A DNA stretch of 64,000 nucleotides, from assembly GCF_002019795.1 (NCBI RefSeq), contig NZ_KV917381.1, positions 2,946,068 through 3,010,067 on the forward strand, in the 5' to 3' direction. The position numbers and the translations under genes are program-made. The notes beneath the pieces are model-generated. The model saw only the letters and a list, made by a program, of their open reading frames with translations, was not told the DNA's origin and ran no database searches. Positions 19,593-28,255 of this stretch are shown here, piece after piece (the stretch's first letter is position 1; each line of letters opens with the position of its first letter). The DNA is from Bacillus alkalicellulosilyticus (GTDB lineage: Bacteria; Bacillota; Bacilli; Bacillales; Bacillaceae_F).

Positions 19593-20366
19593 CTATAATT
19601 TAATGATATTGATTAAGTCTGTTCTACTTTGGCTTAAATACCAGTCAGAGTTATCTTCTAAATTAATGCAAATTCTTTCTATTGTTTCTTTTTCCGAAAC
19701 TAATTTCTCAACTATATTTCCCTTAGGAGAAACGACCATAGTAGAACATCCTTGTTCCTTGCTACTAATGTTTGAGGAGACTACATAACGTTGATTTTCT
19801 GCTGCTCTGCTTATTAAGTGAGAATTCCACACAGGGAGGTTTTCGGAACCAAGTGTATTAGTTAAAAAGAATATAATCTCAGATCCTTGCAAACAAATAT
19901 ATTTCCATTGTTCAGGAAATCGGACCTCTCTGCATAATTGAATAGCACATTTTATTCGTCTATCATTTAATTCAATATAAAAACAAGGTAATGAATTTCC
20001 AGCTTTTAAAAATCCTCTTTCATGAAAAGCTAAATTAACTTTTTTATATGTATGTGACATTCCTTTAGGTGATACGTAAATACCCGCATTGTACCAATCC
20101 TCGTCCTCTAAAATACATGAACCAAAAATCAAATGAATCTCTTTATCTCTTGCTATTTTTTGTAATTCTTTAATAGCCTGTTTTATATCATTAATAATCT
20201 CAAATTGAAGAAAGTCAAGATTATGAGAGTAACCCGACAAACACCCTTCTGGGAAAACCACTATATCTCCCTTTACTGAGTGGGACAATAAATTAGTCAT
20301 TTTATTAAGATTTTTATTCACATTAAAAGATGGTTCAAATTGTGCTAAAGCAATCTGTATTTTCAT
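19593..20366 (-). CDS. Carbon-nitrogen hydrolase (nitrilase superfamily)
   Basis: 257 residues from the ATG of MKIQIALAQ, the usual beginning of the family. The Glu-Lys-Cys catalytic set is seen: Glu40 in VVFPEGCLSG, Lys108/109 in TYKKVNLAF and Cys145 in IQLCREVRFPE. The family cleaves or forms amide and nitrile bonds; the CREVRFPE variant points to the amidohydrolase branch of unknown substrate. It is 15 bases from the broken acetyltransferase gene downstream and may have been co-transcribed with it. Confidence 0.88.
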   Translation of the reverse strand: MKIQIALAQFEPSFNVNKNLNKMTNLLSHSVKGDIVVFPEGCLSGYSHNLDFLQFEIINDIKQAIKELQKIARDKEIHLIFGSCILEDEDWYNAGIYVSPKGMSHTYKKVNLAFHERGFLKAGNSLPCFYIELNDRRIKCAIQLCREVRFPEQWKYICLQGSEIIFFLTNTLGSENLPVWNSHLISRAAENQRYVVSSNISSKEQGCSTMVVSPKGNIVEKLVSEKETIERICINLEDNSDWYLSQSRTDLINIIKL

Positions 20367-20437
20367 AGATTCACCATCACTTATCATTTTTTAATATGTA
20401 ATTAATAGTTCGACCCGCTTGTTTGTATAAAAAATTA

Positions 20438-20860
20438 TTAATCGAAGAACTCCATATGTGGTTTTTCTTGTTTGTAGTAATCCAATCTATCTTGTAGTGT
20501 ACCTGTGTGGAATTCAAATTTATGGCCATCTGGGTCTGTAAAGTAAATTGACTTTTTATCTCTTTCACCTCTTGGACGCCCCGATAAAATGTTCACATTC
20601 AAACTCCTAAGTTTCTCGTACATTTCATCAAATTTATCATCTTCGATTGAGAATGCTATGTGTGTATATGATTCGTTGATTTCATTACGCGGGATCTCTT
20701 TCTCCTCATTTAGAGCGAGCCAAATTCCATTTAAATCAAAGTATGCAGTCTTACTCCCTTTCACCAACAACTTGGCATCAAATATATCATTATAAAATTT
20801 AATAGAAACATTTAAATTAGAGACTGAAAATAATAAGTGATTAATTCCTGAGATTGACAT
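20438..20860 (-). CDS. fosB: FosB bacillithiol transferase (fosfomycin resistance)
   Basis: A 140-residue metalloenzyme of the glyoxalase/VOC fold that opens the epoxide ring of fosfomycin with bacillithiol. The sequence follows FosB nearly motif by motif: [10 protein letters not shown] with a metal His, [23 protein letters not shown] with the second His, [19 protein letters not shown] with the metal Glu, and the ending [12 protein letters not shown]. The start is the ATG behind GGAGTGG. It implies the host makes bacillithiol. No mobile-element sequence adjoins it, so it looks like a resident gene. Confidence 0.95.
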   Translation of the reverse strand: MSISGINHLLFSVSNLNVSIKFYNDIFDAKLLVKGSKTAYFDLNGIWLALNEEKEIPRNEINESYTHIAFSIEDDKFDEMYEKLRSLNVNILSGRPRGERDKKSIYFTDPDGHKFEFHTGTLQDRLDYYKQEKPHMEFFD

Positions 20861-20928
20861 TGTGTACCACTCCAATACTATCCTACTCTTTCATCCAACC
20901 TTTCTCGCTTTATACCCTTTCTACTCAC

Positions 20929-21639
20929 TTACCAAGGCATATCACCGACATTCGGTTCTACAAATTTCCCAGATTGTCTCATTGATAAGGAATCTACCCA
21001 TTCAAATATGTAACGTGCTGCTTCAGATGCTTCCATATCTGCATCAGCTGAAGCAGTTCCTGTTGTTAATTTCCCTGGATGAATTGAACTAACGTGAATT
21101 CCTTTTTTTCTTAGCTCTTGATAAAGACTCACTGTAAGCATATTCTGTGAAGCTTTTGCGATTCGGTAGGAGTACGAAAAATACCTATCTTTAAATTCAT
21201 CTGAACTCATTTTAGTTAATGAACCTAGTCTTGATGAGACATTAATTATTCTAGGATTTGATGAATTGCATAAACTATCCAACGAACCTTGGACTGTCCT
21301 GATTACTCCAAGACAATGTATATTAAACAGTTCTAGCATCTCTTCGGAAGTTACTTTTTCAATTTGATATTCCTTCCCAGACACACCAGCGTTATTAATG
21401 ATGATGTCTATCTCTTTGGTGTGTAATTCTAGTGACGTCTTAATAATATCCTTACAATTATCTTGTCCTATATCAGCAATAATCGGGAAACACTTTTGAG
21501 GAAACTCAATTGAAAGTTTATATGCCGATTCTTCATTTCGTACTAGAGGAAAAACATCATAATTATTTGAATGATAGACTTTTACCAATTCATAGCCTAA
21601 TCCTCTACTTGCACCCGTAATCAGTACTTTTCTACTCAT
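20929..21639 (-). CDS. Short-chain dehydrogenase/reductase
   Basis: 236 residues with the classical SDR pattern: nucleotide loop TGASRGLG (8-15), NNAG (82-85), catalytic Ser in NVSSRLG (about 136) and Y-x-x-x-K in SYRIAKAS (Tyr158, Lys162). Close in pattern to SDRs that act on carbonyl compounds in Bacillus, but the substrate is unknown. Single gene, start ATG behind AAGGGGTG. Confidence 0.9.
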   Translation of the reverse strand: MSRKVLITGASRGLGYELVKVYHSNNYDVFPLVRNEESAYKLSIEFPQKCFPIIADIGQDNCKDIIKTSLELHTKEIDIIINNAGVSGKEYQIEKVTSEEMLELFNIHCLGVIRTVQGSLDSLCNSSNPRIINVSSRLGSLTKMSSDEFKDRYFSYSYRIAKASQNMLTVSLYQELRKKGIHVSSIHPGKLTTGTASADADMEASEAARYIFEWVDSLSMRQSGKFVEPNVGDMPW

Positions 21640-21722
21640 GTGTCACCCCTTTTAAAGAATGAATACAATAATTTTTCCAATTCTAATTATATTTTAACAT
21701 TAATTTCCTTATTACAAGCATA

Positions 21723-21757
21723 AAAAAGTGCATTCCGTGTTGAACGAATGCACTTTT
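21723..21757 (-). terminator. Terminator downstream of the DUF3888 gene
   Basis: Arms AAAAGTGCATTC and GAATGCACTTTT; A and T tracts flank both sides, so it can stop transcription in either direction. Confidence 0.85.
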
Positions 21758-21809
21758 AGTTATATTTATTAGGTACTCTAACCATTCATATAGATCTGGA
21801 TATTTACCT

Positions 21810-22211
21810 TTATGTAAAAGGAAAAGTCTTTAAGTGTTTAAAACCTAATAATTCCCCTTCTGTATTAATAATGACTTCATCTACTCCATAGCTGTTATGA
21901 GCATCATAATAAGGATAGACTTTTAGAGTTAGCTCGTATAATCCACCTACACCATACACCTGTTCAATTTTAAGTATTTCTGTATCATAAGATGCCCATG
22001 TAAGCCCTTCTGGTGCATCTTTGTCATCTTTATAAATCTGAACAATCGCTTTATCTATGGGTTCTCTAAGGCTACTTATCAGTGCATATTTAAACGTACC
22101 ACATAATTCTGTATCAGCTTCATTAATCGTTTGGGCATATGCCGTGGTATTAACAATCACCATTATCGTAACAACTAGAAGTAGGACTAATTGCTTCTTC
22201 AAAATCATCAC
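21810..22211 (-). CDS. Secreted DUF3888 protein
   Basis: 133 residues with an N-terminal signal peptide ending near AYAQ. The mature part contains LISSLREPIDKAIVQIYKDD, GLTWASYDTEILKIEQVYGVGG and PYYDAHNSYGVDEV, which I recognise as the DUF3888 family of secreted Bacillus proteins; function unknown. The start region reads AAATGAGGTGATGATTTTG, where either ATG or the following TTG may be used. Followed by a strong terminator. Confidence 0.8.
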   Translation of the reverse strand: MMILKKQLVLLLVVTIMVIVNTTAYAQTINEADTELCGTFKYALISSLREPIDKAIVQIYKDDKDAPEGLTWASYDTEILKIEQVYGVGGLYELTLKVYPYYDAHNSYGVDEVIINTEGELLGFKHLKTFPFT

Positions 22212-22251
22212 CTCATTTTAGTATCCTAAAATGTCTAGTGAATTATCCTAT

Positions 22252-22318
22252 AAACCGCTTCTCTATATCAAAAAAAAAAGTGGCAATACCCTTGTTAAGT
22301 AACTCTCAGCTGCGGTTG
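22252..22318 (-). repeat. Intergenic repeat, copy A (interleaved-arm family)
   Basis: Leftward reading contains ACTTAACAAGGGTATTGCCACTTTTT and TATAGAGAAG, matching the family best seen at 51141-51190: TTAACAAGGG, a variable GCGAA/ATTCGC arm and a TTGTTGAGGTAGAGAGCAG-like tail. This copy has a degraded tail. Confidence 0.45.
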
Positions 22319-22473
22319 CTTTAAACTGACACTCTACTGGAGTATTACTTATATAATTACTCCACATCATTTTCCCTTACCCTCCTTATATGGGAAGTAA
22401 TTCTCTATTTACTTCTTTTTAACCATTAATGCTCATTATCGACACAAGGATAGTATTGGCTTGTTACTCACTA

Positions 22474-22806
22474 TTAGTCCAGTAAAATTACTTTCCCTGT
22501 ACTTAAAACAGGAGGGTCCGAAAGCAATGCTATTGGTTCAAAATCAACTTTAATTTTATCTCCTATTACTAACTCACTAGAATCTATTTCATTACCTGAT
22601 GTGTTTACTATATGTACATTTTTCAAATCTAACGTTGCTCGTTTATAGCTTGGATTTAATAACTTATTGCTTTCAATCCAGACTGATGTTTCTACTTCCT
22701 TTCCTACAATTGTAAAAGTCTCTCCCTTATTTAATTCTACAAATATAAAAATGAGTCCTATGACGATCAGTATAGTAAGAATATAACGAAAAAAATAATT
22801 TTTCAT
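22474..22806 (-). CDS. Membrane-anchored small protein, paralogue of the 27.4-kb gene
   Basis: 110 residues from the ATG behind GGGAGTG. One N-terminal signal-anchor helix, then a beta-rich domain: FTIVGKEV, IESNKLLNP, NSGN-like turn (NTSGNEIDSSE), LVIGDKIKVDFEP. The order and spacing of FTI, SNK-LNP, L-IG-KIK and the proline-rich end match the product at 27411-27752, so the two are distant paralogues, possibly a small OB-like domain. Function unknown. Confidence 0.65.
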   Translation of the reverse strand: MKNYFFRYILTILIVIGLIFIFVELNKGETFTIVGKEVETSVWIESNKLLNPSYKRATLDLKNVHIVNTSGNEIDSSELVIGDKIKVDFEPIALLSDPPVLSTGKVILLD

Positions 22807-22870
22807 ATTGAACACTCCCACTCCAGGTTGTCATAGAATTAGTCTAACACCTAACATAATCCCTTATTAA

Positions 22871-22937
22871 ACTCTCCTGCTCTTTACTTCAATAAGAAAA
22901 AAGGTGATAACCTTTTTCAGCTATCGCATCCCTTAGC
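22871..22937 (-). repeat. Intergenic repeat, copy B
   Basis: Leftward: CTAAGGGATGCGATAGCTG, AAAAAGGTTATCACC, TTTTTTCTTATTGAAGTAAA and GAGCAGGAGAGTT. It begins ~18 bases after the stop codon of the next gene. One of the best-preserved copies, similar along nearly its whole length to 51121-51190. Confidence 0.6.
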
Positions 22938-22954
22938 TTAAGAAGCAGAATAAA

Positions 22955-23470
22955 CTATTTAATCGTTTCTTGTCTTAATACTATATAATACATTTCTTTA
23001 AATTCGTTAAAGTACTTTTGAAAAGCTCCCAGTTCTTCAACGAACTCCTGCTCAACTTCAGCAGGTAGATTTTGTACTACACCACCAATTGCTAAATCGT
23101 AACTGTCATCAAAAGAATATAAATCATAATACTCGCTTTCCCACGATAATCCTGTATATACTAAAAGTCTGGTTGTTATTCTTATTGCTTTCCCAATAGG
23201 CAGCTGTTCTTGTTTTATCTTCTCCAAAATAAGTGATAAAACCAGCTTTACAAAGTTTTCTTCATCTTGTATCAAACATAACTCAAATAGCTTTCTCTCT
23301 ACATCATCAATCTTTGATTTTGACATCATTGATATATCTAGCAACTCGATTGGAGGGTTATCTACAGCTTCAATTACCATGTCAGCCCATTCAATTACCT
23401 CCTCTTTACTACATAATCCACAACCAATTCCTATATAATATATACTCGCTAGCGATTTTAAATAATCCAA
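22955..23470 (-). CDS. Hypothetical cytoplasmic helical protein
   Basis: 171 residues, predominantly alpha-helical and acidic, without signal or membrane segments. Visible patterns: SKEEVIEWADMVIEAVDNPPIELLDISM and LLVYTGLSWESEYYDLYSFDD. The first reads like small Bacillus proteins adjoining polymorphic-toxin immunity genes, but I cannot name a family. TTG start; weak ribosome site GGTG. Confidence 0.55.
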   Translation of the reverse strand: MDYLKSLASIYYIGIGCGLCSKEEVIEWADMVIEAVDNPPIELLDISMMSKSKIDDVERKLFELCLIQDEENFVKLVLSLILEKIKQEQLPIGKAIRITTRLLVYTGLSWESEYYDLYSFDDSYDLAIGGVVQNLPAEVEQEFVEELGAFQKYFNEFKEMYYIVLRQETIK

Positions 23471-23585
23471 CTAGTTCACCGTCCTAGTCTGTTTGTTCTA
23501 GTTGTTCACTTTTCAACTAAACAGCCTCGTTAGCACCATAACATTGTTAAAAGTTTGTCAACCTATTGTTCCCGTTAGTTGAAGT

Positions 23586-24098
23586 TCAGTCTTTTTCAAG
23601 TCCCCTTCCAGTAACTACAAAATGAGGACTATTATCTTTTCTATTAAAGAATCTCCAGTGTTCACTTTGTTCATCGTCTTCTGAACTATCAGGAAATACT
23701 TCTAACTTGTAACCTCTTGTTAAAGTGATACTAAAACCACCGACTTCATCGGAATCTATGTGTAATACTTTCATTTGTCCATTGTTCTCTGTAAAAATTT
23801 TTATGCGTTCATCAAATCTGTTGTTACCTTGTATATCCCAATCGAAATTATCATTCTTACCATCCCACTGCGAGTTTGGAGAATAGAAATCTCTTGAGGC
23901 CACAACAATTTTGTTTCCTAAAATAATTCTCCATGAACATTGGATATGTAACGCGTATTCTGCCGTTTCCTCGGTTCTACCTCTTCGGATTATTTGAACT
24001 ATATCCCCAAAACCAAGCCAAAAAAGATTAGATGCCCTTCCTGCATACTGAAATTTTAAACCCACTAATTTCCCTAATTGTGCTTTTATTTCTTCTCT
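23586..24098 (-). CDS. Hypothetical protein, possible immunity protein
   Basis: I start at the GTG six bases after AAGGGG (24098), giving 170 residues beginning VREEIKAQLGK. Motifs: LFWLGFGDIV, EYALHIQCSWRI, RDFYSPNSQWD and HWRFF near the end. The protein looks globular, with a strand-rich pattern, and is acidic at the C-terminus. This composition and its place among similar single genes suggest an orphan immunity-type protein, but no family assignment is certain. Confidence 0.55.
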   Translation of the reverse strand, partial: REEIKAQLGKLVGLKFQYAGRASNLFWLGFGDIVQIIRRGRTEETAEYALHIQCSWRIILGNKIVVASRDFYSPNSQWDGKNDNFDWDIQGNNRFDERIKIFTENNGQMKVLHIDSDEVGGFSITLTRGYKLEVFPDSSEDDEQSEHWRFFNRKDNSPHFVVTGRGLEKD

Positions 24099-24233
24099 CA
24101 CAGTTGACCCCTTAAACACAGAAATTTAGACTCTATATTCTTTTTTACCCTATGCCGTTTTTTATTAGCTTGCTTAGTTAGACCTCAACGGAGCAACAGC
24201 TTCTTGCACGATTTCTTCCGGTTCAAGAAGTCA

Positions 24234-24686
24234 TTATAAATAACCCAGAGCTATTTCTCCTTCGTGATTAATCTCAACTACATATTTACCTCTCACGTAT
24301 AGGAACGTATCTGCTGATACTGCTATAACATCATCTAAAGCATTTTGAATAATTCCGAATTTAGCTTTTAGTACGGGGAATTTATCATGGCTCCAATAAA
24401 TTTCAATTTCTTCTTCTGAACTTAGTAATTCTGTTAACTCAACTAAATTGCTTATGTTCATTGGGTTACTAAACTTTTCCCAATCTAATCTTCCCCATTC
24501 AGTAAATGGAACATGTTCTTCAAATAGGCCATATAGTTCTTCACTCTTATAATCGGAAAATATTGTTACGCCATCACCTAAAGCCTCTAAACATTCATAA
24601 AATAAAGCTCCATAGTCTTCCTTAATTTTTGCTTTTTGTTTTGCAATTAGTAATTCTAATTTCTTCTTTCTGTCTTCTTTTTTCAT
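24234..24686 (-). CDS. CDI-type toxin immunity protein (YxxD-like)
   Basis: 150 residues: a basic helical start (KKLELLIAKQKAKIKEDYG), then FYECLEALGDGV, VPFTEWGRLDWEKF, DDVIAVSADTFLYV and a terminal EINHEGEIALGY. The FT-x-WGR-x-W, D-T-x-LY and HEGEI motifs are those I associate with the YxxD-like immunity proteins that neutralise nuclease toxins of the LXG type in Bacillus. No toxin gene lies nearby, so it would be an orphan immunity gene. Assigned from memory of motifs only. Confidence 0.55.
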   Translation of the reverse strand: MKKEDRKKKLELLIAKQKAKIKEDYGALFYECLEALGDGVTIFSDYKSEELYGLFEEHVPFTEWGRLDWEKFSNPMNISNLVELTELLSSEEEIEIYWSHDKFPVLKAKFGIIQNALDDVIAVSADTFLYVRGKYVVEINHEGEIALGYL

Positions 24687-24850
24687 TAATCTTCATCCAT
24701 TCAAAAGGAGTGTCGTTTTTTGAATTAACCAGCACCCATAATCAACAAGAAAACACCGATAATCTTTATCACCTATAGCTTACCGGTAGTGGAATAGCTG
24801 GTGTACCACTACTCTCGCTGTCTCTCTCGAAATTTAGTTAATGCAAAATA

Positions 24851-25342
24851 CTAACCTATTACTACTTTTGCTTTACGTTTAAAAAACATAAAGTAAAAAA
24901 ATACGGCTATTGTGATACATAAAATACCGCTTACTAAACCGAAGTAAAAGAAGATTTGACCACCTAATGTTGGAGAATTAAAAACTGAATAACTAAGTAC
25001 AAACAAGCTACCAGCTAACAATGACAGAAAATAAATAAATAGTTTTATTTGGCTCTTATATAACTGGTATCCAATTAAAAGTAACAAATACAATCCACTG
25101 CATACCATAATAAGCGGAAAAGTTGGTTGAAATTTCGCTGCGTATACAAAATGGTCAAGTTGTGAAATTTGCTTAACATTTTGTACTTCCCCATTTGTCA
25201 ATTGAGAAAATGATGTTGAATATTCCCATTCCCATGGGTTATCTAATATAGCACTTCCTTCATACCAACTAGCAAAAGTAGAAAAAATAAGAATAACAGT
25301 AGCTATTCCTAATTGAATAAAAAACCAAAACAAGCATTTCAC
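24851..25342 (-). CDS. Four-helix membrane protein
   Basis: 163 residues with four hydrophobic segments at about 5-23, 72-92, 100-118 and 130-152 and a polar loop of ~45 residues between the first two. The end is basic (FKRKAKVV), in line with cytoplasmic ends. ATG preceded by AAAGGTTGTG. Function unknown; a membrane-located immunity protein is one possibility given the neighbours. Confidence 0.6.
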   Translation of the reverse strand: MKCLFWFFIQLGIATVILIFSTFASWYEGSAILDNPWEWEYSTSFSQLTNGEVQNVKQISQLDHFVYAAKFQPTFPLIMVCSGLYLLLLIGYQLYKSQIKLFIYFLSLLAGSLFVLSYSVFNSPTLGGQIFFYFGLVSGILCITIAVFFYFMFFKRKAKVVIG

Positions 25343-25544
25343 AACCTTTCACTATTCTTAAGTAACCTCTATTTTAAATTTATTATTTATAGATACCTAC
25401 TTCTCACTTTTAATTAATCCATTTCAAAATTTATATTCGACTAACCAACTCACTACTTCAACAAGGAGAGATACTAATCCTGCTTAAAAAGTTCCTCTTC
25501 TTATTCCACTTAAGCATCCTTTAATTGAAGAAGCCAGTTTAATT

Positions 25545-26477
25545 CTAAAAAATCCTCCAATATTCTTTATTATTTAGGTTTTTAGCACACCATTGATAAT
25601 GTCCATCTTCGCAATTATCTGAATAAAAATTGGCAGATATAAAGCTATATATTAGAACATAAAAATATAATCTTTTTCTAACATCTTCACCTAATTTTGA
25701 AATAATTAGGTTTAAATATCTCTCATTTATATTTGCGTTTAACTCATTATACATATCAAAACATACCCAACTTATTGCAATATCAAATAAATTGTCACCG
25801 TACATTGTCATCGATCCAAAATCAATTACTCCTGTAACCATCCCTTTCTTATTAATTAGTAAATTACCAGGATAAAAATCTCCGTGAATTAAAGAATACT
25901 CACCTTCATAACCCAATGACAACATTTCTACTAATTGATTAACTTTCGAATAGTAATTCACGACATCCCTTTTGAAATAAGCTTCTAGTTCCTTCTGTTT
26001 ACTAAATATAATTTCTTTCAATAAGTCAAACCAACAATTTATTTTTAGTAAAGAAATTTGATTATCGTTAAATAGAGTAAAACCTTCGAGACTAGATTTT
26101 ACTTTTACAGACTTCAATTCAAGATTTGCATTAATATAATTTTCCATCATTTTATTTTGTTCTTTATAATTCATCTCTGAGATCATACTTTGCAAATTAC
26201 TACCCTCAATTCGTTTTTCAATAGTTACTAAAATGCCGTTTTCCTCAAAGGTATCATAAATATAAGGAAGCTCATAGCTCAAAGAAATTGAATTAATCTT
26301 AGAATAAAACTTCTTTAGGATTTTTTGCTTATTAGAATCGGACATATCATTATACAATTTCAATACTTTATTTTTGTCATAAACATAAACTTCGGCCTCC
26401 ATTCCCGATCCTAAGAAATCTGATTTAGAAACATTAAATTTATCCAATAATATTGATTTGGCATTATTTTTTGTCAT
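25545..26477 (-). CDS. Aminoglycoside-phosphotransferase-family kinase
   Basis: 310 residues from the ATG behind GAGGTG. The APH/choline-kinase fold is complete: glycine-rich GSGMEAEVYVYD, ATP lysine in KVLKLY, the brace-like IEKRIEG hinge, catalytic loop LIHGDFYPGNLL and metal-binding GVIDFGSMT. Family members phosphorylate antibiotics or small metabolites such as choline, thiamine or fructosamine; the substrate cannot be read here. In contrast to the relic at 13.1 kb, this copy is intact. Confidence 0.85.
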   Translation of the reverse strand: MTKNNAKSILLDKFNVSKSDFLGSGMEAEVYVYDKNKVLKLYNDMSDSNKQKILKKFYSKINSISLSYELPYIYDTFEENGILVTIEKRIEGSNLQSMISEMNYKEQNKMMENYINANLELKSVKVKSSLEGFTLFNDNQISLLKINCWFDLLKEIIFSKQKELEAYFKRDVVNYYSKVNQLVEMLSLGYEGEYSLIHGDFYPGNLLINKKGMVTGVIDFGSMTMYGDNLFDIAISWVCFDMYNELNANINERYLNLIISKLGEDVRKRLYFYVLIYSFISANFYSDNCEDGHYQWCAKNLNNKEYWRIF

Positions 26478-26506
26478 CCAACACCTCAAAATTTTCTTGT
26501 ATATTG

Positions 26507-26568
26507 TACTATGCTGCTCGTTACCTCAACAGGACAAGTAATGCCTTGTTAAAATATTGCTTTCGTTA
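26507..26568 (-). repeat. Intergenic repeat, copy C
   Basis: Leftward: GTAACGAAAGCAATATTTTAA, CAAGGCATTACTTGTCC, TGTTGAGGTAACGAGCAG. The stretch TTAACAAGG and the tail TGTTGAGGTAACGAGCAGC match the family closely. It lies 50-110 bases past the stop of the BluB-like gene. Confidence 0.55.
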
Positions 26569-26616
26569 CTTTACGTACATTCTTTCACAATGTTAGGAAG
26601 AAGAGATATCCCCAGT

Positions 26617-27276
26617 TTACTTGAATAAGTTATGTTTACTAGAATTCCAGTTATCATAATGAATGAGGTTGTTAATTTGAACTCTTTTTTCCCAATTCTC
26701 TTTTTCTAAAATAGGCGCTTGGGGATAATTATCCGTAAAACCAAGAGATATTAACGCGACGGGTTCAATATGAGGCGGTATATGAAGGATCTCACGGACA
26801 TCCGTTTTTTTATAGAAACTAACCCATCCCATAGCAACGCCCTCAGCATAAGCAGCTAACCACATATTTTGAATGCAACAAGCAACCGAGAGAATATCTG
26901 TTTCTGGAATCGAATTTCGTCCAAGTACGTGCCCTCCTCCCCTAGTAGGGTCACAGGTGACACAAATGGTTACTGGAGCTTCCTTTAACCCCTCAAGTTT
27001 TAAGGATAAGAATTTAGTCTTTTTTTCATCCTCATAGTGAATAGCTAAAGCTAGAATTTCTTTTTGGCAGGCCTTTGCAAGGCTATCTTTGACTTCTTGT
27101 GATTCGATAAGTATAAAGTCCCAAGGCTGCATAAACCCAACAGAAGGAGCATGGTGACCTGCTAGTAAAATACTTTTCAACTTCTCTTCCGGCAATGGTT
27201 TGCTATTAAATTCTCTAACGTCTCTCCTTTCAAAAATTGCTTTATAAACGCCATTTTTCTGTAACCTTTCTAACAT
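26617..27276 (-). CDS. bluB: BluB-like 5,6-dimethylbenzimidazole synthase / nitroreductase
   Basis: 219 residues with the distinctive BluB pattern: FERRDVREF, HHAPSVGFMQPWDFI, a long mid-loop, LGRNSIPETDILSVACCIQNMWLAAYAEGVAMGWVSF. BluB cleaves reduced FMN with oxygen to make the lower ligand of vitamin B12; related nitroreductases lack the SVGxMQPW loop. No other cobalamin gene and no cobalamin riboswitch are seen nearby, so it could feed salvage of incomplete corrinoids. Single leftward gene. Confidence 0.82.
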   Translation of the reverse strand: MLERLQKNGVYKAIFERRDVREFNSKPLPEEKLKSILLAGHHAPSVGFMQPWDFILIESQEVKDSLAKACQKEILALAIHYEDEKKTKFLSLKLEGLKEAPVTICVTCDPTRGGGHVLGRNSIPETDILSVACCIQNMWLAAYAEGVAMGWVSFYKKTDVREILHIPPHIEPVALISLGFTDNYPQAPILEKENWEKRVQINNLIHYDNWNSSKHNLFK

Positions 27277-27410
27277 GTCTTTGTTTCCTCCTTTTTTAAA
27301 ATTTGTAGTTGAAACATAGAGAAGTGAAATTTAATTTTTACATTAGACAACCTCTTGTGAAGATAGCTCCTTTAGTTTCAAACCGGAGCATCTTGCTTCA
27401 TCAAAGTTCG

Positions 27411-27752
27411 TTAATTTATTTGCTCAATCGTTTCTGCGCTTTTTAAAGGTATTCCAGGTAATACTTTGATTAGTTGTTCCTTGAACTGAATCTTTATCTT
27501 TTTTCCAATCTCTAGATCAGTAAGTTCTATCAATGTATTATCAGTATCAAATATCATCGTCTCACTATCTACTAATACATTCACCAAATTTTCAGTTGGA
27601 TTTAATGTTTTGTTGCTTTTTACAGTAAGCATAATAGGATACTCATCTTGCCCATATTCAATATCCTTAATTGTAAAAGTTTCAATCTTAATAAAAAAGC
27701 TGGAACTAACAAGAACTAAGATAAAAATGAAAACAATAATAATCTTTTTCAT
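27411..27752 (-). CDS. Membrane-anchored small protein, paralogue of the 22.5-kb gene
   Basis: 113 residues from the ATG behind GAGGAGG; an upstream extension of 20 codons lacks a ribosome site. A signal-anchor helix (IIIVFIFILVLVSSSFF) is followed by FTIKDIEYG, VKSNKTLNP, MIFDTDNTLIELTDLEIGKKIKIQF, the same ordered motifs as the protein at 22474-22806. Function unknown. Confidence 0.65.
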   Translation of the reverse strand: MKKIIIVFIFILVLVSSSFFIKIETFTIKDIEYGQDEYPIMLTVKSNKTLNPTENLVNVLVDSETMIFDTDNTLIELTDLEIGKKIKIQFKEQLIKVLPGIPLKSAETIEQIN

Positions 27753-27838
27753 TTGTCCTCCTCTATTTTCACTTGTTTCCCCGTTCAGTTGATCTTTTAT
27801 TGAACTACCCACCAGTTATGGATTAGGCTATCCCAGTC

Positions 27839-27956
27839 GCACCGACGGTTAGAAATCCGTGCATGTTTCTGAGAGACGAATTCTTTTAGAAGCAGAGACA
27901 TGGGGAGTGGTCCCTTGCCTCTCTGCAAGTATAAAGATATCTAAAACATTTTAGAT
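27839..27956 (+). ncRNA. Hairpin-rich intergenic block, possible structured RNA or intron relic
   Basis: Four possible helices on the plus strand: 27839-27862 (GCACCGACGG with CCGTGC, small bulge); 27863-27901 (ATGTTTCTG with CAGAGACAT); 27892-27926 (GCAGAGA with TCTCTGC, enclosing GGGA/TCCC); 27939-27956 (ATCTAAAA with TTTTAGAT). The second and third share GCAGAGACAT and exclude each other, as in an attenuator. The bases GGTTAGAAATCCGTGCATG followed by CTGAGAG also recall the 3' end of a group II intron. Neither reading is proven and the strand is inferred. Confidence 0.35.
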
Positions 27957-28206
27957 GTTTGGTGAGTGGTTGGAAATTCATAGGGTGAATAATGTTTCCA
28001 GTTAAGAATGCTGCTTACTAAAAGTGGTCTTCTTCTCATATGTTTAGAAAAATCAACATATTTCCTGTATGATTAACGCTTTCGTTCAATGATAATTATC
28101 CCAAAACGTTTCTTCCACTAAAAAATATTCTTCATGAGAACATACAGCTAATAAACATTTATCATTATGAAAAACATTATATCTTTTGGTAACTCACCAC
28201 GTAAAA

Positions 28207-28238
28207 AAACATAAGGAGATTTTAGTCTTCTTATGTTT
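28207..28238. terminator. Terminator between structured block and small basic gene
   Basis: AAACATAAG-AGA and TCT-CTTATGTTT with one mismatch, followed by T7 on the plus strand and by T6 on the minus strand; it can act in both directions. On the minus strand it ends the 45-residue gene starting at 28393. Confidence 0.8.
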
Positions 28239-28255
28239 TTTTATTATTTATCTTT

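Larger units (their letters stand above)
27753..28255. other. Long intergenic region holding a structured element and a terminator
   Basis: Five hundred bases without an open frame. It contains the hairpin-rich block at 27839-27956 and the terminator at 28207-28238, both listed separately. The stretch 27960-28200 is AT-rich and shows nothing I can name. Confidence 0.55.

Noticed and set aside
26500-27420. Cobalamin riboswitch near the BluB-like gene
   Set aside because: No B12-box-like sequence (GCCACTG) upstream of the gene start.
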